From NCBI RefSeq assembly GCF_002261215.1, contig NZ_NEVS01000004.1, forward strand, positions 3,162,001-3,226,000: a DNA stretch of 64,000 bases, given 5' to 3'. The notes under the pieces were generated by a model. The model searched no databases, was not told the DNA's origin, and saw only the letters and a list, made by a program, of their open reading frames with translations. Of the stretch, positions 18,701 to 27,263 are shown in pieces; position 1 is the stretch's first letter, and the number at the start of each line of letters is the position of its first letter. The translations under genes and the position numbers were made by a program. This DNA is from Bordetella genomosp. 11 (GTDB taxonomy: Bacteria; Pseudomonadota; Gammaproteobacteria; Burkholderiales; Burkholderiaceae_B).

Positions 18701-18945
18701 CTGACCGATTCGTAGTACAGCAATCCCTTGGCGCCGTTGAGCTGATCCTCGATGAGGCTGGTGACCGAGTCGGCGACCTCTTTGGCCGATGCACCGGGAT
18801 AGGTCGCCGTGATCTCGATGGCCGGAGGCGCGACGTTGGGGTACTGCGAAACCGGCATATTCGGGATCGCCAGCAAACCCGCGAGCAGGATGAACAGCGC
18901 GACAACCCAGGCAAAAATCGGTCTATCGATAAAAAATTGCGGCAT
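15742..18945 (-). CDS. RND efflux permease, HAE1 family (AcrB/MexB-like)
   Basis: A 1067-residue inner-membrane drug/proton antiporter. It begins MPQFFIDRPIFAWVVALFI, the canonical start of HAE1 permeases; a TTG start 21 bases earlier is less likely. Twelve transmembrane helices and two large periplasmic loops are in the usual order. Helix 4 carries the proton-relay aspartates (GILVDDAIVVVENVER). The family stretch KNAILIVEFAKDQYARG lies near the end. The full length argues for function. It sits between its adaptor and its channel; the substrate range cannot be deduced. Confidence 0.95.
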   Translation of the reverse strand: MPQFFIDRPIFAWVVALFILLAGLLAIPNMPVSQYPNVAPPAIEITATYPGASAKEVADSVTSLIEDQLNGAKGLLYYESVSDSNGQSTITATFAPGRDPDLAQVDVQNRVANVTAQLPAAVAQQGLQFQQTSTGFLMIVTVSSTDGTMDQTALADYVTRNVKNPVSRVPGVGQFQLFAAPRAMRIWVDPQKLVGYNLSMSDVNRVIAQQNVLISGGNMGGPPNPADQRTTATVIANGQLSTVEGFGNLVLRANTDGSLVRIRDVARVEIGADNYFFGARLNGKPTAAFAIILSPDANALATAKGVREQMAQLSKYFPANIKYDIPYDTAPYVQTSISDVVKTLLEAMVLVFLVMFLFLQNVRYTIIPALVVPVAMMGAFAVMLALGFSINVLTMFAMVLAIGILVDDAIVVVENVERIMASEGLSPKEATARAMPQITGAITGITLVLVSVFLPLAFMGGSVGVIYRQFAVAMAVSIFFSAFLALSFTPALCATILKPVPHDRHEEKRGFFGWFNRRFDRGTHAYQNWVSRILHKGGRMMVIYLVLVLLLGWLYWRMPSSFLPEEDQGYVISNIELPSGSSANRAVDVLEQVEKYFMAQPQVQNIIAVQGFSFNGNGLNAAIAFTTLKDFDERKSRADSAQAVSFRALNNLLMGIHDAMVFTVMPPAISSLGNATGFDFRLQDRSGAGSAALGEATGQLMGLAMKSPVLSQVRISGLGPSAQLSLTIDRQKAAALGVDFDEAATLVSTAVGSALINKFPNFGRMQNVWVQADAPYRMQVEDILNLNARNGSGGMVPLSSFVTAKWGQGPVQIVRYNSYESIRISGDAAPGHTSGEAMLEMEHLMTQLPPGFGYEWNGLSYQEQQAGSQAPILMGLSLLVVFLVLAALYESWAIPLSVMLVVPLGMLGAVGLVGLLGMSNDVYFQVGMVTVIGLAAKNAILIVEFAKDQYARGAGIYEAAIEAARLRFRPILMTSLAFILGVIPLAIATGAGAASQRAVGLGVLGGMLAATPFAVIFVPTFFVVVLGLFKTKPRLLGAEKRAFDEEQAAKRAREGTPPTPATEGEGE

Positions 18946-19013
18946 GAGGGTTGACCCCGAAGACAATACTTATGAAGCAGGGGACTCGGCGCCCCGGCTC
19001 GGCGCCCGGCCGG

Positions 19014-20300
19014 TTACGACTTCTGTTCGGCGGGCGGCTGAGGCGCGGCGGGCTGGGCCGGCGCCGGCTGCTTGTCCGGGGCGGCGCCCGCCCCGGCCGC
19101 CGGGGCCTGTTGCGGCGCGGCCTGCTGCGGGGCGCCGGGCGCGCCGCCTTGGCCTGGGGCCCATTGGGAAACCTTGACGGGCGCGCCCGGACGGACCTTC
19201 TGGAAGCCTTCCACGACGACGACGTCGCCGGCCTTGAGTCCGCTGGTCACCACCCAGCGACCGTTCAGGGCGTTGCCCGTGGTCACGGTGACCTGGTCGA
19301 TCTTGCCGTCCTTCACCAGCATCAGGCTCTGCATGCCGTCCGGCGTACGCTGCAGCGCCTGCTGGGGCACCAGCAAGGCCTTGTCGTCGACACCCTGCGT
19401 CAAGCGGACACGCACGTACATACCGGGCAACAGCACGGTCTCCGGATTGGGAAACTCCGCGCGCAGGTTCACCTGCCCCGTGGTGGGATCCACGGTAATG
19501 CCGGTAAACAGCAATTTGCCCTTGTGCGCATACGTCGAACCGTCCTCCAGCACGACCTCGGCCAAGGCCGCGTTATCGCCGACCTTCTGCAACTGCCCCG
19601 AGGCGAAGGCCTTGCGCAGCGCGGCCAGATCGGTGGTGGACTGGGTGAAATCGACGTAGATCGGATCGAGCTGCTGTACCAGCGCCATCTGCGTCGCGGA
19701 CGTGGCTTCGACCAGCGCGCCTTCTGTCACCAGCGGCTTGCCGATGCGGCCGGTGATCGGGGAAGTCACCTTGGTGTAGCCCAGGTTGATGGCCGCGTTC
19801 TGCAGATTCGCCTTGGCGGCCGCCACCGCGGCGTCGGCCTGCCGGTAGCTGGCGACCGCGTTGTCGTATTCCTGTTTGCTGACGGCGTTGGCCTTTACCA
19901 GGGGCGCGTAGCGATCGGCCAGCGCCTTGGCGCTGAACAGATCGGCCTGCGACTGCTTCAGCTGGGCTGCCGCCTGATCGTAGGCGGCCTGGTACGGCGC
20001 CGGATCGATCTTGAACAGCAACTGGTTTTCCTTGACGTCGCCGCCCTGCTGGAAAACGATCTTCTGGATGATGCCGGTTACCCGCGCGCGGATCTGCGCG
20101 TCCCGCACGGCGTCCACGCGGCCGGGCAGATCGGCCACGCTGGGTGCGCGTTCGGGCTGGACGGTAATGACGCTGACTTGCGGCGGACCTGGATTCAACT
20201 GAGGCCGTTCGCCGCAACCCGCCAGGAGAAGCGCCGCGGCGGTGAAGGCCATGAAGGGCATTACTACGCGGTTTGCGTTGCGTCGAAGCGCAAAATGCAT
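19014..20300 (-). CDS. RND periplasmic adaptor lipoprotein (AcrA/MexA-like)
   Basis: A 428-residue membrane-fusion protein linking the permease to the outer-membrane channel. A lipobox (LLLAGC) anchors it to the inner membrane. The lipoyl half-motifs, the alpha-hairpin (about residues 105-175) and the beta-barrel are in the usual order. The last 50 residues are an unusual Ala/Pro/Gln/Gly-rich low-complexity tail (for example GAPGAPQQAAPQQAP), longer than in AcrA and probably disordered. A GAGAGG-type ribosome site precedes the ATG. It is the first gene of the pump operon; no TetR- or MarR-type repressor lies nearby. Confidence 0.94.
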   Translation of the reverse strand: MHFALRRNANRVVMPFMAFTAAALLLAGCGERPQLNPGPPQVSVITVQPERAPSVADLPGRVDAVRDAQIRARVTGIIQKIVFQQGGDVKENQLLFKIDPAPYQAAYDQAAAQLKQSQADLFSAKALADRYAPLVKANAVSKQEYDNAVASYRQADAAVAAAKANLQNAAINLGYTKVTSPITGRIGKPLVTEGALVEATSATQMALVQQLDPIYVDFTQSTTDLAALRKAFASGQLQKVGDNAALAEVVLEDGSTYAHKGKLLFTGITVDPTTGQVNLRAEFPNPETVLLPGMYVRVRLTQGVDDKALLVPQQALQRTPDGMQSLMLVKDGKIDQVTVTTGNALNGRWVVTSGLKAGDVVVVEGFQKVRPGAPVKVSQWAPGQGGAPGAPQQAAPQQAPAAGAGAAPDKQPAPAQPAAPQPPAEQKS

Positions 20301-20558
20301 GGAATCCTCTCGCCATCGGCATGCAAGGCGATGCCGTTTTGGATGAAGCAGGGACGTGGAAGACGAGGCTTATGGCGATGTATGCACCATTCGTGCTATT
20401 CCCACCTCATCCCTACGGGCCGCGCTAATGTAACGCATTCACGGAATTGGCACCATATTGTGCCTAGTGTGTCGTACGGTTGCCAAAATGCCGCCATCTC
20501 CCCCGTTGCCGAGGGAAATAGGGCGATTTGGCCCTGCACAGAAATTACAAATTCGCAC
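20301..20558. other. Upstream region of the RND pump operon
   Basis: About 260 non-coding bases between the pump operon start and the terminator of the MHS carrier gene. It must hold the promoter of the leftward efflux operon. I see no clear operator palindrome and no coding frame. Confidence 0.4.
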
Positions 20559-20584
20559 AAAAAAGCCGGGCCTCCGCCCGGCTT
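20559..20584 (-). terminator. Rho-independent terminator of the MHS carrier gene
   Basis: On the minus strand a 7-base-pair stem GCCGGGC/GCCCGGC (20582-20565) with a 4-base loop is followed by six T residues (20564-20559). It lies about 40 bases beyond the stop codon of the leftward MFS gene and insulates it from the pump operon. Confidence 0.85.
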
Positions 20585-20626
20585 ACTTGCCGCTGAGTGC
20601 GCCGGCCAGGCCGGCGCGGCGAGTGC

Positions 20627-21967
20627 TCAATCCCGCGTCTGCAATTCCAGCGATCGGTTGATCCGCAGCGCCAGCAGCGTGCAGGCGACGCCGGACAACA
20701 GATAAACGCTGACCGCCGCCAGGCCGAAGCGCGCCGACAGGCTCAAGGCGACGACCGGCGCGAAGGCCGCGCCGAACAGCCAGGCGAAATCGGCCGTGAA
20801 CGCCGCGCCCGTGTAGCGGAAACGCCGGCTGAAATTGGCGGTCACGGTGCCGGATGCCTGGCCATACGACAGGCCCAGCAGGCAGAAGCCGATCAGGATG
20901 AAGGCATCCTGGGCGGCCGTCCCGCCATCCAGCAGCCAGGGCGTGCACAGGCTGAATACGCCGATCAGGCAGGCCAGCGCCCCGAGGGTATTGCGGCGGC
21001 CGATATGGTCCGCCAGCCAGCCGGAGGCCATCGTGCCCAGGATGCCGAGTACGGCCCCGACCACCTGGACGCTGAGGATGGCGTCGATGGACTGCGTGGA
21101 CTGCAAGGCCAGCCAGGACAGCGGGAAGATGGTTACCAAGTGGAACAGCGCATAGCTGGCCAGCGCCGCGAAGGCCCCCAGGAAAATGTTGTAACCCTGC
21201 TGCCGCATCAGCGTGGTGGCCGGGATGGGTTCCAGTTCCCCTTCCTCCAGGAGCCGGGTGTATTCGTGGGTGACCACCAGGCGCAGCCGGGCGAACAGGG
21301 CCACGACGTTGATGGCGAAGGCCACGTAGAAGGGGTAGCGCCAGCCCCAGTCGGAAAAGTCGTCCGCGTTCAGGTTGGTATGCAGATACAGGAACAGGGC
21401 GCCCGCCAGCAGGAACCCGATGGGCGCGCCCAACTGGCCCAGCATGGCGTACCAGCCGCGCCGCTCGGCCGGCGCGTTCAGGGCCAGCAGCGACGGCAGC
21501 CCATCCCAGGCCCCGCCCGTCGCCAGCCCCTGCAGGCAGCGGAAAACGGCAAGCAATATAATGGCGCGTTCGCCCAGGGTGGCATAGCTGGGCAGGAAGG
21601 CAATGCCGGCGGTGGCCGTTCCCAGCAGGAACAAGGCGACGGTCAGCTTGGCCGCCCGGCCCCAGCGTCGCTGCATGGCCATGAACAAGGCCGTGCCGAA
21701 AGGCCGGGCAATGAAGGCGAAGGAAAATATGACGAAGGCGGCCAGTATGCCTTCGAGCCGCGTAAGGAACGGGAAGAATACCTGCGGGAAGACGAGTACC
21801 GAGGCAATCCCGTACACGAAGAAATCGAAATATTCGGATGCTCGGCCGATGACGACGCCGATGGCGATTTCTCCGGGCGCGACCTTGGAATGATCGGCGG
21901 TAGTCAACCTGGCGTCGTGCTCGAGCGAAGTCGAGGACGCATGGGGGAATCCTGCAGTCATGGACAT
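20627..21967 (-). CDS. MFS transporter, metabolite:H+ symporter (MHS) family
   Basis: A 446-residue twelve-helix carrier. The early motif GEIAIGVVIGRASEYFDFFVYG and the segment FIARPFGTALF are characteristic of the MHS group (KgtP, ProP, ShiA and related carriers for organic acids and osmolytes). The conserved loop GWLADHIGRRNTLG follows helix 8. Note RASEYFDFF where most MHS proteins have a Glu/Trp-based motif. The substrate is unknown and the gene stands alone with its own terminator. ATGs at 21967 and 21961 are both possible starts. Confidence 0.88.
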   Translation of the reverse strand: MSMTAGFPHASSTSLEHDARLTTADHSKVAPGEIAIGVVIGRASEYFDFFVYGIASVLVFPQVFFPFLTRLEGILAAFVIFSFAFIARPFGTALFMAMQRRWGRAAKLTVALFLLGTATAGIAFLPSYATLGERAIILLAVFRCLQGLATGGAWDGLPSLLALNAPAERRGWYAMLGQLGAPIGFLLAGALFLYLHTNLNADDFSDWGWRYPFYVAFAINVVALFARLRLVVTHEYTRLLEEGELEPIPATTLMRQQGYNIFLGAFAALASYALFHLVTIFPLSWLALQSTQSIDAILSVQVVGAVLGILGTMASGWLADHIGRRNTLGALACLIGVFSLCTPWLLDGGTAAQDAFILIGFCLLGLSYGQASGTVTANFSRRFRYTGAAFTADFAWLFGAAFAPVVALSLSARFGLAAVSVYLLSGVACTLLALRINRSLELQTRD

Positions 21968-22251
21968 CTTATTTCCTCGCGATTGTTGCTACACCGGCGG
22001 TCTTTGTCTCTGGAGACCGCTCCCGACTATCGCGCGGGCCTGCTGCTTACCGAAAATTGCCCTCTATCAGGCCCGGCAAGCCTTAGCATGGCATGACTTT
22101 CCGCTTGCCGCCATAGGTAGGACAAAATGTCCACTTTCCGCAGTGCGTCAAAAATTGTACATTTCGCGTGATTTTTTCTTTTCATCTTACGCGGTGCTTA
22201 CACACCCGTCAGGCTTCCGCTCAGTTCCTGTTTAGGCTTTTGTCGCCCGGC

Positions 22252-23328
22252 ATGTCATCCTCCAAGCTCCCCCGCCGACTTATCCTGTTCCCCCTCCTTG
22301 TCCTCACCGCCCTTCTTGGCGGGTGTAAGGCGGTGGTTCTGTCCCCGTCCGGCGATATCGCAATGCAGCAACGCGATCTGATCATCATCTCCACCATGTT
22401 GATGCTGATCATCATCATCCCCGTCATCATCCTGACCCTGGTCTTCGCCTGGCGTTACCGCGCCTCGAACACCAACGCCAAATACGATCCGGAATGGCAC
22501 CATTCCACGGTGGTCGAACTGGTCGTCTGGTCGGCCCCCCTGCTCATCATCATCGCGCTGGGTGCCCTGACCTGGGTCACCACGCATCGGCTGGACCCAT
22601 ACCGCCCGCTGGACCGCATCGCCGAAGGCCACGAATTGCCGACCAACGTCAAGCCGCTCACCGTCGAAGTGGTGGCCCTGGACTGGAAATGGCTGTTCAT
22701 CTATCCAGAGGAAGGCCTGGCCACCGTGAACGAGCTGGTCGCGCCGGTCAACCGGCCGATCCAGTTCAAGATCACGTCGTCGACGATGATGAACTCCTTC
22801 TTCATTCCCGCGCTGGCGGGACAGGTCTATGCCATGGCCGGCATGGAAACCAAGCTGCATGCGGTCATCAACCACGCAGGCGTCTATGAAGGTTTCTCCG
22901 CCAACTACAGCGGCGCCGGTTTTTCGGACATGCGCTTCAAGTTCTACGGCATGAACCCCGCCGATTTCGACAACTGGGTCCAGCAGACGCGCGAAGGCGG
23001 CGGCGACCTGACCCGCGCGGTCTACCTGAAGCTGGAGCAACCCAGCGAGAAAGAGCCCGTGCACCGCTATGCGAAGGTGGACGCGGACCTGTACGACGCC
23101 ATCCTGAACCGCTGTGTCGAGTCGAACCGCATGTGCCTGAAAGACATGATGGCCATCGACGAGCAAGGCGGCCTGGGCAAGTCCGGCACGTATAACCTCG
23201 CCACCAATGCTTCGACCCGCGTGCGCCTCGGCCTGGCCGAGATGCCCGCCCGCAATTACGTCGGCGCGGTCTGCACGCCCGCCAATCCCACCGGGACCGG
23301 CGTGCTGGACAACCGCGTACCGCTTTAA
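22252..23328 (+). CDS. cyoA: Quinol oxidase subunit II
   Basis: A 358-residue lipoprotein subunit of a heme-copper ubiquinol oxidase. The lipobox LLGGC precedes AVVLSPSGDIAMQQ, an N terminus shared with E. coli CyoA. Two transmembrane helices follow, then a periplasmic cupredoxin domain lacking the CuA cysteine ligands, as expected for a quinol rather than cytochrome c oxidase. The ATG at 22252 is chosen because the lipobox then lies at the normal distance. First gene of cyoABCD; the 280 bases upstream should hold the promoter. Compared with CyoA the C terminus is long and cysteine-containing. Confidence 0.95.
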   Translation: MSSSKLPRRLILFPLLVLTALLGGCKAVVLSPSGDIAMQQRDLIIISTMLMLIIIIPVIILTLVFAWRYRASNTNAKYDPEWHHSTVVELVVWSAPLLIIIALGALTWVTTHRLDPYRPLDRIAEGHELPTNVKPLTVEVVALDWKWLFIYPEEGLATVNELVAPVNRPIQFKITSSTMMNSFFIPALAGQVYAMAGMETKLHAVINHAGVYEGFSANYSGAGFSDMRFKFYGMNPADFDNWVQQTREGGGDLTRAVYLKLEQPSEKEPVHRYAKVDADLYDAILNRCVESNRMCLKDMMAIDEQGGLGKSGTYNLATNASTRVRLGLAEMPARNYVGAVCTPANPTGTGVLDNRVPL

Positions 23329-23376
23329 GCCGCCCGCCCTTCTTTCCGCCTTGCGCGTCCCGTCACGGGAATCGAG

Positions 23377-25380
23377 ATGTTTGAGAACCTAGACCTGCAT
23401 AAGCTATTACTTGGCCGCCTATCGCTAGAGGCCATCCCCTACCACGAACCGATCCTGGTGGTGACGTTCATCTTCGTCGCCATCGGCGGCCTCGCGCTGC
23501 TGGGCGCGTTGACGTACTACCGCTGCTGGGGCCCGCTGTGGCGAGACTGGTTCACCAGCATCGACCACAAGAAGATCGGCATCATGTACATCGTGCTGGC
23601 GATCGTCATGCTGCTGCGCGGCTTCTCCGACGCGATCATGATGCGGCTGCAGCAGGCCATCGCCTTCGGCGATTCGGCCGGATACCTGCCGCCCCACCAC
23701 TACGATCAGATCTTCACGGCGCATGGCGTCATCATGATCTTCTTCGTGGCGATGCCCCTGGTCACGGGTCTGATGAACTACGTCGTGCCGCTGCAGATCG
23801 GCGCGCGCGACGTCGCCTTTCCCTTCCTGAACAACTTCAGCTTCTGGATGACCGTGGGCGGCGCCGTGCTGACGATGACTTCGCTGTTCGTCGGCGAATT
23901 CGCGCGCACGGGCTGGCTGGCGTATCCGCCGCTATCGGGCATATTGCAAAGTCCGGATGTGGGGGTGGATTACTACATCTGGGGATTGCAGGTGGCCGGC
24001 CTGGGGACACTGCTATCGGGCATCAACCTGATGGTCACCATCGTGAAGATGCGCGCCCCCGGCATGGGCATGATGAAGATGCCCATCTTCACCTGGACGG
24101 CGCTGTGCACCAACGTCCTGATCGTCGCCGCCTTCCCCATCCTGACCGCGGTGCTGGCCCTGCTGACGCTGGACCGCTACGTCGGCACGAACTTCTTCAC
24201 GAACGACTTCGGCGGCAACCCGATGATGTACGTGAACCTGATCTGGATCTGGGGCCACCCGGAGGTGTACATCCTGATCCTGCCGGCGTTCGGCGTGTTC
24301 TCCGAAGTCGTGTCCACGTATAGCGGCAAGCGCCTGTTCGGCTATGCCTCGATGGTGTACGCGACGGTCGTGATCACCGTGCTGTCGTACCTGGTGTGGC
24401 TGCACCACTTCTTCACCATGGGTTCGGGGGCGAGCGTCAACTCGTTCTTCGGCATCACGACAATGATCATCTCCATCCCGACCGGGGCGAAGATCTTCAA
24501 CTGGCTGTTCACCATGTATCGCGGCCGCATCCGTTTCGACGTGCCGATGCTGTGGACGGTGGGCTTCATGGTGACCTTCGTCATCGGCGGCATGACCGGC
24601 GTGATGCTGGCCGTCCCGCCCGCCGACTTCGTGCTGCACAACAGCCTGTTCCTGATCGCGCACTTCCACAACGTCATCATCGGCGGCGTGGTGTTCGGCA
24701 TGTTCGCCGGCATCAACTACTGGTTCCCCAAGGCCTTCGGCTTCAAGCTGGACGAATTCTGGGGCAAGTGCTCGTTCTGGTTCTGGCTGGTGGGCTTCTG
24801 GGTCGCCTTCATGCCGCTGTACGTCCTGGGCCTGATGGGCGTGACGCGCCGCATGAACCACTTCGACGATCCGTCGCTGCAGATCTGGTTCGTCATCGCC
24901 GCCTTCGGCGCCCTGCTGATCGCCTTCGGCATCGCCAGCTTCCTGATCCAGATCTACGTCAGCATCCGCCGCCGCGAACAGCTGCGCGATGTGACGGGCG
25001 ATCCCTGGAACGGCCGCACGCTGGAATGGTCCACGTCGTCGCCCCCGCCCGCCTATAACTTCGCCTTCACCCCGCAGATCCATGAGGGCGACGCGTGGTG
25101 GCAGATGAAGCAGCGCGGCGCCCAGCGGCCGACGGAAGGGTTCATCCCCATCCACATGCCCAAGAATACGGCCGCGGGCATCATCCTGGCCGGCCTGAGC
25201 ACCGTCTTCGGCTTCGGCATGATCTGGCACATGTGGCTGCTGGTGATCGTATCGTTCGTCGCCGTCCTGGCGGTGGCGATCGGCCACACCTTCAACTACA
25301 AGCGCGATTACTACATCCCCGCGGACGAAGTCGTTCGCGTCGAAGCCGAGCGTACCCGTCTGCTAGCAAACCATGTCTAA
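23377..25380 (+). CDS. cyoB: Quinol oxidase subunit I
   Basis: A 667-residue catalytic subunit carrying the low-spin heme, the high-spin heme and CuB, reducing oxygen to water while pumping protons. About 15 transmembrane helices are present. Key motifs are [16 protein letters not shown] (CuB histidine cross-linked to tyrosine), WLHHFFTMG (two CuB histidines) and [13 protein letters not shown] (heme ligands). The K-channel segment is also intact. It starts 48 bases after cyoA and its last 8 bases overlap cyoC. Confidence 0.97.
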   Translation: MFENLDLHKLLLGRLSLEAIPYHEPILVVTFIFVAIGGLALLGALTYYRCWGPLWRDWFTSIDHKKIGIMYIVLAIVMLLRGFSDAIMMRLQQAIAFGDSAGYLPPHHYDQIFTAHGVIMIFFVAMPLVTGLMNYVVPLQIGARDVAFPFLNNFSFWMTVGGAVLTMTSLFVGEFARTGWLAYPPLSGILQSPDVGVDYYIWGLQVAGLGTLLSGINLMVTIVKMRAPGMGMMKMPIFTWTALCTNVLIVAAFPILTAVLALLTLDRYVGTNFFTNDFGGNPMMYVNLIWIWGHPEVYILILPAFGVFSEVVSTYSGKRLFGYASMVYATVVITVLSYLVWLHHFFTMGSGASVNSFFGITTMIISIPTGAKIFNWLFTMYRGRIRFDVPMLWTVGFMVTFVIGGMTGVMLAVPPADFVLHNSLFLIAHFHNVIIGGVVFGMFAGINYWFPKAFGFKLDEFWGKCSFWFWLVGFWVAFMPLYVLGLMGVTRRMNHFDDPSLQIWFVIAAFGALLIAFGIASFLIQIYVSIRRREQLRDVTGDPWNGRTLEWSTSSPPPAYNFAFTPQIHEGDAWWQMKQRGAQRPTEGFIPIHMPKNTAAGIILAGLSTVFGFGMIWHMWLLVIVSFVAVLAVAIGHTFNYKRDYYIPADEVVRVEAERTRLLANHV

Positions 25381-26014
25381 AACCACCGTCCTCACGCAAC
25401 CCGGCGGCGCGGCGTCGCCGGAAGCCCTCAGCTTTTACCTGACTGAGGAGCACCACCCGAAGAACGGCACACTGCTGGGCTTCTGGGTTTACCTGATGAG
25501 CGATTGCCTCATCTTCGCCAGCCTGTTCGCGGTCTACGGCGTGCTGGGCCGCAGCTATGCGGCCGGGCCGTCGGGCGCCGACCTGTTCGACCTGCCGCTG
25601 GTGGCGTTGAACACCTCCATGCTGCTGTTGTCGTCCATCACCTATGGCTTCGCCATGCTGGAGATGAACCGCAACCGCGTGGGCGCCACGCAGTTCTGGC
25701 TGCTGATCACCGGCCTGTTCGGCGCCGCGTTCATCGGCCTGGAACTGTACGAGTTCGCGCACCTGATCCACGAAGGCAACGGTCCGACCCGCAGCGCCTT
25801 CCTGTCGTCCTTCTTCACCCTGGTGGGCACGCACGGCCTGCACGTCACCAGCGGCATCATCTGGCTGATCACGCTGATGGTGCAGGTCGGCCGCTTCGGC
25901 CTGACCGCCGCCAACAAGCGCCGCCTGATGTGCCTGTCGATGTTCTGGCACTTCCTGGACGTCGTCTGGATCGGCGTGTTCACCTTTGTCTATCTGATGG
26001 GAGTGCTGCCATGA
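25373..26014 (+). CDS. cyoC: Quinol oxidase subunit III
   Basis: A 213-residue membrane subunit with five helices, close in size to E. coli CyoC. Recognisable features are [19 protein letters not shown] and the C-terminal [20 protein letters not shown]. It overlaps cyoB by 8 bases and cyoD by 4, so the genes are translated as a coupled set. Subunit III stabilises the complex and proton uptake. Confidence 0.95.
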   Translation: MSKTTVLTQPGGAASPEALSFYLTEEHHPKNGTLLGFWVYLMSDCLIFASLFAVYGVLGRSYAAGPSGADLFDLPLVALNTSMLLLSSITYGFAMLEMNRNRVGATQFWLLITGLFGAAFIGLELYEFAHLIHEGNGPTRSAFLSSFFTLVGTHGLHVTSGIIWLITLMVQVGRFGLTAANKRRLMCLSMFWHFLDVVWIGVFTFVYLMGVLP

Positions 26015-26418
26015 GCACGCATAACGGTACGCTGGCCCATGGCGATCACAACCATGGCCACGATCATCACGACGACCATGACGACGGCGCCGCGCACGGC
26101 ACCTTCAAGGGGTACATGACCGGCTTCATCCTGTCGGTCATCCTGACGGCCATTCCGTTCTGGGTGGTCATGGGCAAGGTCTTCGATCAGTCCAGCACGA
26201 CCGCCATGGTCATCCTGGGCCTGGCCGCGGTGCAGATCGTGGTGCACATGGTCTACTTCCTGCACATGAACACCCGGTCCGAAGGCGGCTGGACCATGCT
26301 GGCCCTGATCTTCACCGTGGTGATCGTCGTCATCACCCTGGCCGGATCGCTCTGGGTCATGTATCACCTGAACGTGAACATGATGCCGTCGATGACCGAC
26401 ATGAAGAACATGCCTTAA
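26011..26418 (+). CDS. cyoD: Quinol oxidase subunit IV
   Basis: A 135-residue small subunit with three helices. The start is the ATG at 26011 overlapping the cyoC stop. The N-terminal 30 residues are strikingly His/Asp-rich ([17 protein letters not shown]), more so than in E. coli CyoD, and could bind metal ions. The helix region [22 protein letters not shown] is typical of the family. No cyoE (heme O synthase) follows; a SURF1 gene takes its place. Confidence 0.93.
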   Translation: MSTHNGTLAHGDHNHGHDHHDDHDDGAAHGTFKGYMTGFILSVILTAIPFWVVMGKVFDQSSTTAMVILGLAAVQIVVHMVYFLHMNTRSEGGWTMLALIFTVVIVVITLAGSLWVMYHLNVNMMPSMTDMKNMP

Positions 26419-26420
26419 GC

Positions 26421-27263
26421 ATGGCCTTGTCCAACGGGGGCCCCGCGGAAAGCAGCGAGTCGATGCGATCGATGCAGCCCGAGACCCCATCCACCGCCCG
26501 GCTGGACGCCGAAACCGGCGTCCGGCGCCGCCCCGCAGCACTGCTCTGCATGGCGGTCGTGGCGGTGTTGCTTTTTGCGGGCTTCTGCGCGCTGGGCACC
26601 TGGCAGGTATACCGGCGTGCATGGAAGCTCGATCTGATCGCCCGCGTGGACCAGCGCGTCCATGCGCCCGCGATGCCCGCGCCGGAGCGCGGCCGCTGGC
26701 CGGCCGTCAGCACCGATACCGACGAATACCGTCATGTTTCCCTGACGGGTCGCTACGAATACGGCAAGGAAACCCTGACACAGGCCAGCACGGAACTCGG
26801 TAGCGGCTACTGGGTGATCACTCCCCTGCGACGCGACGACGGCAGCACGGTGCTGGTCAATCGCGGTTTCGTGCCGGGCGACCGGCGCGACCGCATCGCC
26901 CATCCCCAACCCGGCGAGGCCGTCACGGTAACCGGCCTGCTGCGCATCACCGAACCGGGCGGCGGCTTTCTGCGCCACAACGACCCCGCGGCCAATCGCT
27001 GGTATTCGCGGGACGTGCAGGCGATCGCGTCGGCGCGCGGGCTGTCCGACACGGCGCCCTATTTCGTCGACGCCGCGGCTGCCCCGGCAGCCGCACCGGA
27101 TACCTGGCCCCGGGGCGGAATGACGGTCATCGCCTTCCACAACAGCCACCTGGTCTATGCCATCACCTGGTACGCGCTGGCGCTGATGGTGGCCGGCGCG
27201 GCGTTCTACGTCGTCCGCGACGAACGACGGCAGCGGCAGCCCCGGGCGCCGCGCGGCCGATGA
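26421..27263 (+). CDS. SURF1-family oxidase assembly factor
   Basis: A 280-residue membrane protein with one helix near each end (residues 40-60 and about 245-265) and a periplasmic domain between. SURF1 motifs are present: ALGTWQVYRRAWK after helix 1, GYWVITPL and VLVNRGFVP in the middle, and HLVYAITWYALALM at helix 2. SURF1 proteins bind heme and help build heme-copper oxidases. A quinol-oxidase-specific form (Surf1q) is known in Paracoccus, and the location two bases after cyoD suggests the same role here. Confidence 0.9.
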   Translation: MALSNGGPAESSESMRSMQPETPSTARLDAETGVRRRPAALLCMAVVAVLLFAGFCALGTWQVYRRAWKLDLIARVDQRVHAPAMPAPERGRWPAVSTDTDEYRHVSLTGRYEYGKETLTQASTELGSGYWVITPLRRDDGSTVLVNRGFVPGDRRDRIAHPQPGEAVTVTGLLRITEPGGGFLRHNDPAANRWYSRDVQAIASARGLSDTAPYFVDAAAAPAAAPDTWPRGGMTVIAFHNSHLVYAITWYALALMVAGAAFYVVRDERRQRQPRAPRGR

